NCBI RefSeq assembly: GCF_000423365.1
Contig: NZ_AUHV01000003.1
Coordinates: forward strand, 558,001-622,000
Reading direction: 5' to 3'
Source of the DNA: Maritalea myrionectae DSM 19524
GTDB taxonomy: Bacteria > Pseudomonadota > Alphaproteobacteria > Rhizobiales > Devosiaceae
Length of the DNA: 64,000 nt
Shown one piece after another: positions 27,196-36,983 of the stretch. Made by a program: the position numbers and the translations under genes. The notes beneath the pieces are model-generated. The model did not search any database and was not told where the DNA came from. It saw nothing but the letters and a program-made list of their open reading frames with translations. Position 1 is the stretch's first letter, and each line of letters opens with the position of its first letter.

Positions 27196-28077
27196 ATGCA
27201 GGACCAAAACAGAACCGAGATTTTTGAAGTTGAACGCAAACGCTTGTTTGCTTTGGCCTATCGCATGCTTGGCTCGGTGGCCGATGCAGAAGATATGGTG
27301 CAGGACAGCTTTGTGCGTTGGAACAATGTGGACTTGGCCAACATCGACAACCCGCAGGCTTTTCTCACCACCATCATCACCCGCCTGTCGCTCGACTATC
27401 TCAGGTCGGCCAAGGTCAAACGGACCAACTATGTCGGCTCTTGGCTACCAGAACCCTTGGTGACCGAAACGGCAGATGCGCCAGATCAAATGAGCGAGAA
27501 AGCCGACGACATCTCATATGCGCTGATGCTGACCTTGGAAAAACTATCCGCAGCCGAACGCGCCGCCTTTTTGTTGCATGATGTGTTTGATCTGCCCTTT
27601 GATGAAATCGCCAAAACACTTGAGCGTTCCGAAGCCTCCTGCCGCAAACTGGCCTCCCGCGCCCGTCAAAAAGTGCGCAGCGAAGGCGAAGAAACCTTGC
27701 CCACACCCACAAACCAACCGCTGGTGAACTCGTTTATGACGGCACTCAAAACCGGTGAAATTGACGATTTTGTCCAATTCATCGCGGAAGATGCCGTATT
27801 GGTCACCGACGGCGGCGGACTAAAATCTGCCACCCTTTTGCCGATCTATGGGCGCGAAAAAATTATGCGGTTCTTCTTTGGGGTGGCCAACAAATATGGC
27901 CGTCCCGGCCCTGAAGATATCAAGCTCACCAGCATCAATGGCACGCCTGGTCTGCTGGTCGTTGATGAGGTCGGAGATTTGCAAGTATGGTCATTCTCAT
28001 GGTCACCAGATGGAAAAATTGCCGAATTCTATATTCTGCGAAATCCTGAAAAATTGGGCCATTTGACGTTTAACTAA
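27196..28077 (+). CDS. ECF41-family sigma factor with SnoaL-like C-terminal domain
   Basis: 293 residues: sigma2 (about 10-75), sigma4 (about 110-160), and a C-terminal NTF2/SnoaL-like extension (about 175-290). It has the three sequence marks of ECF41 proteins: WLPEP (83-87) in the linker, DGGG (205-208) and NPEKL (283-287) at the end. In this group the C-terminal domain replaces an anti-sigma factor and tunes activity. Start ATG has CAGGAGGG six bases upstream. The divergent CMD gene is the expected target. Confidence 0.92.
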   Translation: MQDQNRTEIFEVERKRLFALAYRMLGSVADAEDMVQDSFVRWNNVDLANIDNPQAFLTTIITRLSLDYLRSAKVKRTNYVGSWLPEPLVTETADAPDQMSEKADDISYALMLTLEKLSAAERAAFLLHDVFDLPFDEIAKTLERSEASCRKLASRARQKVRSEGEETLPTPTNQPLVNSFMTALKTGEIDDFVQFIAEDAVLVTDGGGLKSATLLPIYGREKIMRFFFGVANKYGRPGPEDIKLTSINGTPGLLVVDEVGDLQVWSFSWSPDGKIAEFYILRNPEKLGHLTFN

Positions 28078-28091
28078 ACGTCCTAAAACAC

Positions 28092-28126
28092 AAAAAAGCC
28101 GCGTCCACTTGTAGGCAGACGCGGCT
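28092..28126 (-). terminator. Terminator of the chemoreceptor gene
   Basis: AGCCGCGTC (28097-28105) pairs perfectly with GACGCGGCT (28118-28126) across a 12-base loop. On the minus strand the stem is followed by TTTTTT (complement of 28092-28097), so it ends the chemoreceptor mRNA; it may also act on the sigma-factor transcript but without a T-run there. Confidence 0.85.
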
Positions 28127-28153
28127 CAATCAATTTAGGCATCTTTGCCAGAA

Positions 28154-30415
28154 CTATGCGGCAAAGCCTTCATCAAGCGCTTCCTCAGAGAAAGACATCG
28201 CATCTTCCGTTCTGAACAGTTCGACGATTCCATCCAACTCATTAGCCTGCGCTTCTGTTTGCTCAATTGCGGCATTGGTTTCTTCCACCAACGCGGCATT
28301 ATGTTGCGTCATGGTGTCCATTTCACGTACGGCAACATTCACCTCTTCAATCGCTGAGGCCTGTTCCTTACTGTCGCGGGCAATCCCCTCGATCAGCGAA
28401 TCGTTTTCTTTCACCGCAGCAAGCATATGACGCAGGCGTTCGGCAGCTGATTCCACCAAATCAGAACCGCCTTGAACCTCTGTCGCGCTTTGCTCGATCA
28501 GGGCTTTCACCTCATTCGAAGCCTCCGCGGCAGATTGCGCCAAGCGCCGCACCTCAACCGCCACAACCGCAAAACCTTTGCCCGCTTCGCCAGCTCGGGC
28601 AGCTTCAACTGAAGCGTTCAAGGCCAGCAAATTGGTTTGGAAGGCGATATCGTCAATCATGCCGATGATATTTGAAATCTTGGCAGATGAGCTTTTGATC
28701 TGCTCCATGGCAGCGTTCGCTTGTTCCATCACCTCGCCACCAGCCGTGGCTTCTTCGCTCACTTGCCGCGATTTGGCCGACACATCATCCGCGCGCCGCG
28801 CATTTTCCAACACTGTGTTGGCCAATTGCTCGATCGCGGCCGACGTTTCTTCAATGGTAGCGGCTTGCTTGGTTGTACGTTCACTCAAATCATTGGCACC
28901 TGCAAGAATTTCGCCTGTGGCCTGCTTCACCCCACCTGAGGTCCGGCGCAAGCGGCCAACAATTTCTGCAAGCCTATCAGCCACTTGGTTGGTGTCCATT
29001 TTCAGCTTGTTGAACGCCCCTTCATATTGGCCATTCACCCGCTTGGTGAGGTCAGTTTGTGCCAGCGCCGCCAACACTTCACCGGTTTCATCCAACCCAC
29101 GGTCCACCGTTTCCACCAAAGAGTTGACCGCAGCGGCCAATTGGCTCAAGTCTTCCTGGTCATAGTGCCCCTCAATTCGCTGAGAGAAGTCGCCAGACAC
29201 TGCAGCAGAAACCACGCGGCGCACTTCATTTTGCAAGGCGTTGCGCACCTCTTGCTCGCGACGATCGCGGGCTTGCGTCTGTTCTTTTTCTTCATCCAGC
29301 TGACGCATTTCCAGCCCGTTAGACCGGAAAGTTTCAAGCGCACGCGCCATCAAACCGAGTTCATTTGACTGTGGTGCATCACTTAGATCCACATCAAATT
29401 CGCCCTTGGCCAATCGCTCCATATTGTCGGACATGTTGGAAATTGTGCGGGTCAACCAATTGCCTGTGGCAAAGGCCAAAACTGCACCTAAAAGGGTAGC
29501 CAAAATGCCAACCGCCAAAACAATGATTGTAGCATTTTGCGCTGTGGCTTTGGCAACCGGACCAAGCGCATCTTGGCTTTGGCGCAAAACAGTTGTCAGC
29601 TCAGCATAACTCGCCGCCAGTTGATCAGCGTAAGACTGCATATCCTGTGCGGCCAACTCATCAATCGTCAACGTCAGATCGCGGCTTTGTGCCATCAACT
29701 CGCGGTAAGTTTTAACGCTGTTGGATACTGCCGCTAGTTTTTCACCCAATGGTCCATCACCATCAGAAGCAATCAGCTTATCAAAAGTTTGAACGGTTGC
29801 CCCTGCTTGTGCATCAAATTCAGCAAAAATGGCCTCGTCCGCGGTCTGCAAATAACGGTAACCCAACATTTGCAACTGGCTGACTTGGGTGGCCGCTTGG
29901 CTCACCGCAGCGGCAAGGGCCGGCATAAAGGCCAAGTTCGTCGTTTCAGACATAGCCTTGGAAGTTTGAGAAAGGCTGTTGGTTGCCTCGCCCAGCTGCG
30001 TCAAGGTTTCAGCGCGCTGCTCTTCCAAAAGAATAATTGTATCAAAAACATCACGCAGGTTCGCAGCAGAAACCTCAATGGCTTCAATTTCGGCCATGGC
30101 GACGGGCAGATTGTCGAACTTTGCGACACCGTCAGGATCATTTGTGGCCACATCATCAATCCAAACACGCGCCTCCTGCGCTAAAGCGGGCGTGGGCGCA
30201 GACGAATATTTTTGGATGGAGAGAACCATCTGGTGATAGTCCGCGACATAATCGCTGACCTCACCTGCCTGCTCGATCGTCCGCTGATAGCGGTCCGATA
30301 CAGTTGAAAGCGTTTGCAGGCCCCAATAGGCCACAACGCTAACAACGACCAGAAACGCAATTATGGTGCCAAAACCACCAATAATCCGTGCTTTAATCCC
30401 AAATTTCGCAAACAT
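28154..30415 (-). CDS. Methyl-accepting chemotaxis protein, double-HAMP
   Basis: 753 residues from the ATG at 30415 ([12 protein letters not shown]), with AAAGG nine bases upstream; a start at 30448 has none. TM1 (about 10-30), a periplasmic helical region of ~255 residues resembling HBM-type sensors, TM2 (about 295-318), HAMP segments (about 320-370 and again 400-500), then the signalling helix pair with the tip [20 protein letters not shown] and [16 protein letters not shown]. Helical bimodular sensors in other bacteria sense organic acids or polyamines. A terminator follows; neighbours are not other chemotaxis genes. Confidence 0.93.
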   Translation of the reverse strand: MFAKFGIKARIIGGFGTIIAFLVVVSVVAYWGLQTLSTVSDRYQRTIEQAGEVSDYVADYHQMVLSIQKYSSAPTPALAQEARVWIDDVATNDPDGVAKFDNLPVAMAEIEAIEVSAANLRDVFDTIILLEEQRAETLTQLGEATNSLSQTSKAMSETTNLAFMPALAAAVSQAATQVSQLQMLGYRYLQTADEAIFAEFDAQAGATVQTFDKLIASDGDGPLGEKLAAVSNSVKTYRELMAQSRDLTLTIDELAAQDMQSYADQLAASYAELTTVLRQSQDALGPVAKATAQNATIIVLAVGILATLLGAVLAFATGNWLTRTISNMSDNMERLAKGEFDVDLSDAPQSNELGLMARALETFRSNGLEMRQLDEEKEQTQARDRREQEVRNALQNEVRRVVSAAVSGDFSQRIEGHYDQEDLSQLAAAVNSLVETVDRGLDETGEVLAALAQTDLTKRVNGQYEGAFNKLKMDTNQVADRLAEIVGRLRRTSGGVKQATGEILAGANDLSERTTKQAATIEETSAAIEQLANTVLENARRADDVSAKSRQVSEEATAGGEVMEQANAAMEQIKSSSAKISNIIGMIDDIAFQTNLLALNASVEAARAGEAGKGFAVVAVEVRRLAQSAAEASNEVKALIEQSATEVQGGSDLVESAAERLRHMLAAVKENDSLIEGIARDSKEQASAIEEVNVAVREMDTMTQHNAALVEETNAAIEQTEAQANELDGIVELFRTEDAMSFSEEALDEGFAA

Positions 30416-30613
30416 GATGACAACCTTTAGATGGACAATTGTATTCATTATCCACGGGACGAGTTAAGGATGAATAAAAATCCAAGACTTTCACCACTGC
30501 TATTCAAAGCATAGCAATATTGCCGACGAATTTACTTTCGCATGTTAAATAAATGGGGCAAGCAGATCGAGGTAGGTAACACGATGCGCATTCTACCAAT
30601 GAAAATGCGCGGT

Positions 30614-30841
30614 CTATTTCTCAGCCTCAGCAATCAGGCCACGCACCCACCGCAAACAAAGCCAGTTGGCAGGCACAGCAAACGGTAGCGCAAACAACAT
30701 GGCCTGATAGGGCGACAACACGGACAGGCCGAAAACTTGCCAGCCAAGGCTGAGCATAAACAGGTTGATCGCCACGGCACCCCATACAAACGGGTATAGA
30801 ACCACAAAAAGCCAATCAAATTTCTCGGGCGTGCTCACCAT
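30614..30841 (-). CDS. Small membrane protein divergent to nor
   Basis: 75 residues, two to three hydrophobic helices (about 10-30, 35-58), basic end. GGAG lies nine bases before the ATG. I do not recognise it. The gene starts 43 bp from the edge of the NnrR-like palindrome shared with norC, so it may be induced together with nitric oxide reductase. Its stop is about 165 bp downstream of the chemoreceptor start region. Confidence 0.65.
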   Translation of the reverse strand: MVSTPEKFDWLFVVLYPFVWGAVAINLFMLSLGWQVFGLSVLSPYQAMLFALPFAVPANWLCLRWVRGLIAEAEK

Positions 30842-30883
30842 GCCAAATCTCCATTTTTCTTGAATTTAGCAGTAGCAAATGCC

Positions 30884-30911
30884 TGCTTCTTTGCGCCCGC
30901 GCAAAGAAGCA
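30884..30911. promoter_or_regulatory. CRP/FNR-type (NnrR-like) operator for nor
   Basis: A perfect 13-bp inverted repeat with a 2-bp spacer (TGCTTCTTTGCGC at 30884-30896 mirrored at 30899-30911). Its core is TTGCG-N4-CGCAA (30891-30904), the CRP/FNR spacing (TTG-N8-CAA) with the GCG arms reported for NO-sensing NnrR regulators. It is 55 bp before the norC ATG and also between norC and the divergent small gene. Confidence 0.65.
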
Positions 30912-30965
30912 ATCAGCTGAATCGCTAATTTGCCTCCATCTGCACGTTTCTAAAAGGAGGTAAGC

Positions 30966-31418
30966 ATGCGGGAAGTTCTCACGAAGAACGCGGCACGCAA
31001 TATATTTTATGGCGGGTCCTTGTTCTTCATCCTGATTTTTGTGGGTCTTTCTGCCCACTCTCATTGGTACATTCAGAATGTTTCAACCGATCACGCTGGG
31101 CTGACTGAAAGCGTCGCCAAGGGCAAACGCCTTTGGGAAGTCAAAGCCTGCATCAACTGCCACTCAATTTTGGGCGAAGGGGCTTATTTCGCACCGGAGT
31201 TGGGCAATGTGATGCAGCGCTGGGGCGTTCAAGACGACCACGAAACCGCCTTTGAAGTGTTCAAAGGGTGGATGGAAGCCCAACCCACTGGCATCGAAGG
31301 CCGTCGCCAAATGCCGCAATTCAATTTGACCGATGAAGAATTAAAGCACCTGACAGACTTTTTGCTCTGGACAGGCACAATCGACACTCAGGGCTGGCCG
31401 CCCAATGATGCCGGTTAA
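30966..31418 (+). CDS. norC: Nitric oxide reductase cytochrome c subunit
   Basis: 150 residues. One N-terminal anchor helix (about 13-35), then a periplasmic cytochrome c domain with haem motif CINCH (C62, C65, H66) and likely axial M116 in RRQMPQF. It passes electrons to NorB for reduction of NO to N2O. AAAAGGAGG lies directly upstream of the ATG. First gene of norCBQD. Confidence 0.97.
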   Translation: MREVLTKNAARNIFYGGSLFFILIFVGLSAHSHWYIQNVSTDHAGLTESVAKGKRLWEVKACINCHSILGEGAYFAPELGNVMQRWGVQDDHETAFEVFKGWMEAQPTGIEGRRQMPQFNLTDEELKHLTDFLLWTGTIDTQGWPPNDAG

Positions 31419-31432
31419 GAAAGGGCTGAACA

Positions 31433-32812
31433 ATGAAATATAAAACTCAAAAAATCGCATTGGCGTATTTCACTTTCGCGCTGATCCTTTTCGCCGTGCA
31501 GGTCACCGGCGGTCTGTTGGCAGGTCTGGTGTATGTCATCCCCAATTTCTTGTCTGACATTCTGCCCTTCAACATTATCCGTATGCTGCACACCAACAGC
31601 CTGATCGTGTGGTTGATTACCGGCTTTTTCGGGGCCGCCTATTTTCTGGTTCCGGAAGAAGCAGAGCGCGAGATCCACTCGCCCCTGCTGGCCTATATCC
31701 AACTCGCCATCCTGGTTCTCGGCACCGTTGGTGTGGTGATCACTTATGTCTTCAATATTTTTGAAGGCAACTGGCTGTTGGGCAAAGATGGCCGCGAATT
31801 CCTGGAGCAACCCGGCTGGGTCAAACTGGGCATCGTCGCTGCCGCACTCATCTTCTTGTACAACATTTCCATGACCGTGTTGAAAGGCCGCAAAACAGCC
31901 ATCGCCAACATCTTGATCGTTGGCCTATGGGGTCTCGCACTCTTGTTCCTGTTTGCTTTCGTCAACCCAGAAAACCTGGCGCTTGATAAGCAATATTGGT
32001 GGTATGTGGTTCACCTTTGGGTGGAAGGCGTTTGGGAGCTGATCATGGCTTCAATCCTCGCCTATCTCATGCTCAAACTGACAGGTGTGGACCGTGAGAT
32101 CGTAGAAAAATGGCTCTATGTCATCGTTGCAACTGCCTTGTTCTCTGGCATTTTGGGCACAGGCCACCACTATTATTGGATCGGCACTCCCGGCTATTGG
32201 CAGTGGATCGGCTCAGTCTTCTCTTCACTTGAAGTGATCCCATTCTTTGGCATGATGGCGTTTGCCTTTGTCATGGTGTGGAAAGGCCGTCGTGATCACC
32301 CCAACAAGGCTGCACTCTTGTGGTCACTTGGTTGTGCCACCCTCGCCTTCTTCGGCGCTGGCGTGTGGGGCTTCTTGCACACATTGCATGGGGTTAACTT
32401 CTACACCCACGGCACACAGATCACTGCAGCGCACGGTCACCTTGCCTTCTTCGGTGCCTATGTGGCCCTGAACTTGGCCATCATGACCTATGCAATGCCC
32501 ATTTTGAAAAACCGTGATCCTTACAATCAGGTGCTCAATATGGCGTCATTCTGGCTCATGTCAGGTGGCATGGTGTTCATGACCTTCGTGCTCACCTTTG
32601 CTGGCACCGTGCAAACCCACCTGCAACGGGTACGCGGCGAAGACTATATGAGCGTGCAAGATGAGATCGCCCTGTTCATGTGGATGCGTTTCGGGGCTGG
32701 CGTTGCCGTTGTACTCGGCGTGCTGCTGTTCCTCTACGCGATCTTTGTACCGAAAAAAGAAGTCATCAAACCAGGCAAAGTCGTGGCCAGTGCCAACGAC
32801 AAAGCGGAGTAA
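31433..32812 (+). CDS. norB: Nitric oxide reductase catalytic subunit
   Basis: 459 residues, twelve helices. Haem/iron ligands in their usual places: H53 (MLHTN), H194 with E198 and E202 (HLWVEGVWE), H245-H246 (GHHYYW), H334 and H336 (AHGHLAFFG). It is the cNor type, without a quinol-oxidising N-terminal extension, so it works with NorC. norC ends 14 bp upstream, norQ starts 5 bp downstream. The cluster lacks norE and norF in this window. Confidence 0.97.
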   Translation: MKYKTQKIALAYFTFALILFAVQVTGGLLAGLVYVIPNFLSDILPFNIIRMLHTNSLIVWLITGFFGAAYFLVPEEAEREIHSPLLAYIQLAILVLGTVGVVITYVFNIFEGNWLLGKDGREFLEQPGWVKLGIVAAALIFLYNISMTVLKGRKTAIANILIVGLWGLALLFLFAFVNPENLALDKQYWWYVVHLWVEGVWELIMASILAYLMLKLTGVDREIVEKWLYVIVATALFSGILGTGHHYYWIGTPGYWQWIGSVFSSLEVIPFFGMMAFAFVMVWKGRRDHPNKAALLWSLGCATLAFFGAGVWGFLHTLHGVNFYTHGTQITAAHGHLAFFGAYVALNLAIMTYAMPILKNRDPYNQVLNMASFWLMSGGMVFMTFVLTFAGTVQTHLQRVRGEDYMSVQDEIALFMWMRFGAGVAVVLGVLLFLYAIFVPKKEVIKPGKVVASANDKAE

Positions 32813-32817
32813 GCATC

Positions 32818-33633
32818 ATGCATGGTACTTTTGACAAAAACATCAGAAAGGACGGGGCATCAGCCCCGTTCTACCTGCCGCAAGCAGACGAATGTGATCT
32901 GTTTGAAGCCGCACACGACAACAATCTGCCCCTGTTGCTCAAAGGACCAACCGGGTGCGGTAAAACGCGCTTTGTCTCCCACATGGCGGCAAAGCTCGGC
33001 AAAAAACTCTACACCGTCGCTTGTCACGACGATCTATCTGCAGCCGATCTGATCGGGCGCTATTTGCTCAAAGGCGGCGAGACTGTCTGGGTGGACGGTC
33101 CCCTTACCCGCGCCGTGCGGGAAGGCGCCATTTGTTACCTCGATGAGGTGGTGGAAGCCCGTAAAGACGTGACCGTGGTGCTGCACCCGCTCACCGACGA
33201 TCGGCGCATTCTGCCTATCGACCGCACAGGCGAAGAGTTGGAAGCAGCCCCCGGCTTTATGCTGGTGGCGTCTTACAACCCCGGCTATCAGAACATTCTG
33301 AAAACCCTAAAGCCGTCCACACGCCAACGTTTTCTGGCCATGGAATTTAACTTCCCCGCCTTTGACGAGGAAGTGCAAATCGTCATGCAGGAAAGTGGCA
33401 TTGGCAAAGACCGGGCCGCCCTTCTGGTGCGTCTGGCTGGCAAATTACGGGCCTTGAAAGGGCAGGATTTGGAAGAGGGTATTTCCACCCGCCTGATCGT
33501 TTATGCCGCCACCATGATCGAAAAAGGCATGCCCGTGGAACGCGCGGTGCAATCTGCCATGATTGAACCCCTGACCGATGATGAAGACGTGAAACTGGGT
33601 CTTAATGATCTGGTTGCCGCGGTGATTGGATAG
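32818..33633 (+). CDS. norQ: MoxR-type AAA ATPase NorQ
   Basis: 271 residues from the ATG at 32818; a longer frame from 32680 runs inside norB. Walker A KGPTGCGKT (42-50), Walker B AICYLDEVVEA, sensor NPGYQ, and arginine finger region PSTRQRF. With NorD it is needed to insert iron into NorB. norD starts four bases after its stop. Confidence 0.94.
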   Translation: MHGTFDKNIRKDGASAPFYLPQADECDLFEAAHDNNLPLLLKGPTGCGKTRFVSHMAAKLGKKLYTVACHDDLSAADLIGRYLLKGGETVWVDGPLTRAVREGAICYLDEVVEARKDVTVVLHPLTDDRRILPIDRTGEELEAAPGFMLVASYNPGYQNILKTLKPSTRQRFLAMEFNFPAFDEEVQIVMQESGIGKDRAALLVRLAGKLRALKGQDLEEGISTRLIVYAATMIEKGMPVERAVQSAMIEPLTDDEDVKLGLNDLVAAVIG

Positions 33634-33637
33634 CAAG

Positions 33638-35587
33638 ATGGATAAGACCTTTGATCCCCGCCATATTGAACCTTGGGAACCAGAAGAAACAATTGGCAAA
33701 ATCTGGCATGATTTCGCCACCCAAGCGACTGCACCCGTGCAGTTTGAAGACGCCGCGATTGAACTCGGCGTGCTTTCAAAACGCTTGGCGGTCTTTTTCC
33801 GGGGTTTAGGCGGGCATCATAGTGTCGACATCCGTCCTGTTGCAGCAGAAGCCAGCGACCAGCGCCTGTCTTTTCGGCAAAAGCTGGGGCATGAACGCTT
33901 GGCGGTGGCGCGCGCGTCTTTTGATGGCGAAGTGTTGCGCCTGCCCGAAAAGCTGGCCTTCTTTCCTGATCAAAACGCCAACGCCGCCCTTTATATTTGG
34001 TTGACTGCAAGTGCCGCATTCTCCACGCCATTCGAACCGCAAGACAATCCACTGGCGGCTGACTTGATGGCGCTGGCGCGGGCACAAAAGGTCACCAATC
34101 AAGTCCTGACAGAATGTCCCGGTCTTGCGGCATTGCACGGCGAATTGGCCGCCATGAGCCTCTATGTTCGCCCTGCGCATAAATTGCCGAAATCAGAAGC
34201 AGCCATTGAAGAAATTATCCAACACTTGCTGGGCCACCCTGCCCCCTTGGGCACACTGGCTGAGATCTATTTGGACCGTATCGAAAAAGGCAATTTCGAG
34301 GATATAGCGGCGCCCTCCAATTATTGCCCCTTTGCGCCCGTCCCCATGTGGTGTGAAAATCGCGATTTGCTGTTCAGCGCCCCATCTGATGTGGCCACCA
34401 TGGATGCCGAACGCGCCGAGGAGGTCAACAAAGAGGGTCTTTTCCGCGCTCGGCGACGCAAGTCCGATCAGGCCGAGCGCAAGGACAGCCTGATCCTACA
34501 CAAATTCGAGGCGATCCTTTCCTGGGCAGAGTTTATGAACCTCAATCGTCGTGTCGATGACGACGACAATGACGACGCAAAAAAGGCAGCGGACGATCAG
34601 GACGAGATTGGCCTCGGCCAGATCTCCAAAGCCCCGGCAACCCGTTTGAAATTACACTTGGATCTCGCCCCCGAAGATGTGGACCGCGAGCGCTTGGCGG
34701 GCAAAACCCTCTATCCTGAATGGGACGTGCGCACCAACGCCTATCTGCCTGACCATTGTCAGGTGTTTGAAAGCAAGGGTGAAATCAAAGACGAAGTCCC
34801 CTCTTTTCGCGCCGACGCAAACTCCGCCCGCCGGATCAATGCGGTGAAACGTCAATTTGAAGCCCTGCGCCCCGGCCGCGTCATCATCCCCGCCCAGCGC
34901 GATGGAGATGATTTGGATATGGAAGCCGCCGTGCGGGCGCAGGCAGACTTGAAAGCCTGCGGCGAAAGCAATGATAATATCTGGCGGCAATCCCGCCCCG
35001 AAGCGCGCGACTTGGCCGTCTCCATTTTGCTGGATGTGTCCCGGTCTACAGAAAGCGCGGTCGGCGACAGGTCCGTCATTGAAGTCGAGCGTGAGGCCTT
35101 GGCTGCCCTCGCATGGGGTCTGAACGCCTGTGGCGACAATTTTGCCATCAACGCCTTCTCCTCACTCAAACGCGACCGCGTATATCTGACCAAATGCAAA
35201 GATTTTAACGAGACGATGAGCGAGAGCGTCGAACAAAAAATTGGTGCGCTCAACCCCGGCTTTTATACGCGACTTGGGGCCGCCATCCGGCACACATCCG
35301 TGGAGCTGGCCAAACAATCCAGCAACAAACGGCTATTGCTCGTGATCACCGATGGCAAACCCAACGATCTTGACCATTATGAAGGCCGCCATGGCATTGA
35401 AGATACGCGGGTGGCGATCAATGAAGCCCGCCGCCTCGGGCACGCCGTCTATGGCATCACCATCGACGCCAAGGGCCAAAGCTGGTTTTCCCGCATGTTC
35501 GGCCCTGGCCGTTTTTCTATTATTCCACAGCCAGAAAAACTGACCCAAGCCCTGCCGCAAATCTATCGGCAATTGGTGATCGGCTAA
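33638..35587 (+). CDS. norD: NorD, VWA-domain activator of NO reductase
   Basis: 649 residues from the ATG at 33638; a TTG at 33626 in frame is less likely. The C-terminal von Willebrand A domain (about 450-645) has the MIDAS DVSRST (DxSxS) and VITDGKPND; the N-terminal part is a helical region with an acidic stretch DDDDNDD (about 305-312) and a basic patch before it. It partners with NorQ. About 260 bp follow before the next gene. Confidence 0.94.
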   Translation: MDKTFDPRHIEPWEPEETIGKIWHDFATQATAPVQFEDAAIELGVLSKRLAVFFRGLGGHHSVDIRPVAAEASDQRLSFRQKLGHERLAVARASFDGEVLRLPEKLAFFPDQNANAALYIWLTASAAFSTPFEPQDNPLAADLMALARAQKVTNQVLTECPGLAALHGELAAMSLYVRPAHKLPKSEAAIEEIIQHLLGHPAPLGTLAEIYLDRIEKGNFEDIAAPSNYCPFAPVPMWCENRDLLFSAPSDVATMDAERAEEVNKEGLFRARRRKSDQAERKDSLILHKFEAILSWAEFMNLNRRVDDDDNDDAKKAADDQDEIGLGQISKAPATRLKLHLDLAPEDVDRERLAGKTLYPEWDVRTNAYLPDHCQVFESKGEIKDEVPSFRADANSARRINAVKRQFEALRPGRVIIPAQRDGDDLDMEAAVRAQADLKACGESNDNIWRQSRPEARDLAVSILLDVSRSTESAVGDRSVIEVEREALAALAWGLNACGDNFAINAFSSLKRDRVYLTKCKDFNETMSESVEQKIGALNPGFYTRLGAAIRHTSVELAKQSSNKRLLLVITDGKPNDLDHYEGRHGIEDTRVAINEARRLGHAVYGITIDAKGQSWFSRMFGPGRFSIIPQPEKLTQALPQIYRQLVIG

Positions 35588-35682
35588 GCAAATACGGGCG
35601 TCTTCGCACAGCAAGACTTGCGCAAGATTGCCCGGAATTGCATTTTTTCCATTCAGTCAAATGTGACAAAACTGATAATTTC

Positions 35683-35711
35683 TTGACAGGACACATCAAA
35701 CTGAATGAATA
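35683..35711 (+). promoter_or_regulatory. Possible promoter of the polyamine ABC operon
   Basis: TTGACA at 35683-35688 in the 260-bp gap between norD and the binding-protein gene, with TGAATA 17 bp downstream as a poor -10. The gap otherwise holds short AT-rich inverted repeats (TCAGT/ACTGA at 35653-35675) and nothing that reads as a gene. Confidence 0.3.
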
Positions 35712-35847
35712 TCTTCAAACTGTCACAAAAGTGCTAAGGTTGTTGATTAGACCTCACGGCATCGCACAACCGTGGCGCGATAATAATAAGGGCGCATGTC
35801 ACTGGGCAAACTTTTGGCTGGACGTTCAATTCAAGTGGAGAGAAATC

Positions 35848-36915
35848 ATGAAAAAGATTCTGACATCAGGCATCGCACTGCTCGCAGCAGGCGTTATGGG
35901 CGCAACTTCTGCGCAGGCTGAAACGTTGCGTTTGTTGACCTGGGGCGGCTACGCACCGGAAAATGTTATTGAGTTGTTTGAAGCGGAAACTGGCCACACA
36001 GTGGAAGTGACCAAATCCAACAACGAAGAAATGGTCGCCAAACTGCGCGCCACAAATGGCGGCGGCTTCGATTTGGCCCAGCCCAGCCAAGACCGGATCG
36101 CCGGTGCACAGGCTGAATTCGACATTTACAAGCCAATTGATCTTTCAAAAATCGACGAGAGCCAGTTTATCACGTCCATGCTGGAAGCCACCAAGGGCAA
36201 CACCACCTATAATGATGAAATCTATGGCGTGCCGCACGTTTGGGGCACATCAGGCCTGGTGGTCAACAAAGCCGAAGCAGGCGATGTGAAAGACTATCTT
36301 GATCTTTGCGATGCTTCAGTTGCTGGCAAAGTATCCTACCGCTTGAAGCGCCCAACATTGATCGGCTTCGCCTTCTCAATGGGTCTTGACCCCTTCGCCG
36401 CGTACAATGACGAAGAAGCCTATAAAGACATCTTGGCCAAAGTTGAAGACAAGCTGATCGAATGTAAGCCAAATGTGAAAACATATTGGGGCGGTGGCGA
36501 CGAGATCAAAAACCTCTTGCGCTCTGGCGAAGTGGTTGCAGCCATGGCTTGGGATACAGGCGGCTGGTCTTTGAACGAAGACAATGCAGACATCACCTTT
36601 GTGGCCCCTGAAGCTGGCGCTTTGGGCTGGATCGACACATTCGTGCTGCCTAAGCGTGGTCGTGCTGACGAAGCGGCTTATGCGTGGATCAACTTTGTGA
36701 TGCAGCCTGAAATTGCTGCGATGATCACAAATTCTGCAGGCAACTTCACAGCCTCTAAAGGTGGCGATGAAGGCGTGGATGAAGCCCTGAAGGTACGCTA
36801 TCAGGAAAGCTTCCCACCAGAAGCTGTTGACAACATCAAGTGGTACCCAACCGTGCCAGCGAACCTCGAAACTCTCGAAGGCGCTGTACTTGATCGCGTA
36901 AAAGCAGCAAACTAA
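35848..36915 (+). CDS. Spermidine/putrescine-type binding protein (PotD-like)
   Basis: 355 residues from the ATG at 35848, with GGAGAG nine bases upstream; a frame to 35638 without ribosome site is rejected. Sec signal peptide to A24 (AQA|ET). Mature start LRLLTWGGYAPENV, with later VPHVWGTSG, WGGGDEIKNLLRSGEV, and MAWDTGGW: the PotD/PotF binding fold. Acidic residues in these loops would hold amines. Gene is followed by a strong hairpin before the ATPase. Confidence 0.93.
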   Translation: MKKILTSGIALLAAGVMGATSAQAETLRLLTWGGYAPENVIELFEAETGHTVEVTKSNNEEMVAKLRATNGGGFDLAQPSQDRIAGAQAEFDIYKPIDLSKIDESQFITSMLEATKGNTTYNDEIYGVPHVWGTSGLVVNKAEAGDVKDYLDLCDASVAGKVSYRLKRPTLIGFAFSMGLDPFAAYNDEEAYKDILAKVEDKLIECKPNVKTYWGGGDEIKNLLRSGEVVAAMAWDTGGWSLNEDNADITFVAPEAGALGWIDTFVLPKRGRADEAAYAWINFVMQPEIAAMITNSAGNFTASKGGDEGVDEALKVRYQESFPPEAVDNIKWYPTVPANLETLEGAVLDRVKAAN

Positions 36916-36940
36916 GCGAACGCACATCAATCTTTAAAGA

Positions 36941-36965
36941 GAGGCGCGAACTTCGCGCCTCTTTT
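36941..36965 (+). terminator. Terminator-like hairpin after the PotD-like gene
   Basis: GAGGCGCGA (36941-36949) and TCGCGCCTC (36953-36961) with a 3-base loop, followed by TTTT, and flanked by AAAGA upstream which can extend the stem. It lies 26 bp after the binding-protein stop and 19 bp before the ATPase start. Confidence 0.8.
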
Positions 36966-36983
36966 GCATCGCCGGAGCCTTGA

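Noticed and set aside
30590-30613. GCGCATT/AATGCGC hairpin (about 30583-30613) as terminator
   Set aside because: Stem of 7 bp with a long loop and no T-run on either strand.
35638-35847. N-terminal extension of the PotD-like protein
   Set aside because: No ribosome site; the true signal peptide starts at 35848 with GGAGAG upstream.
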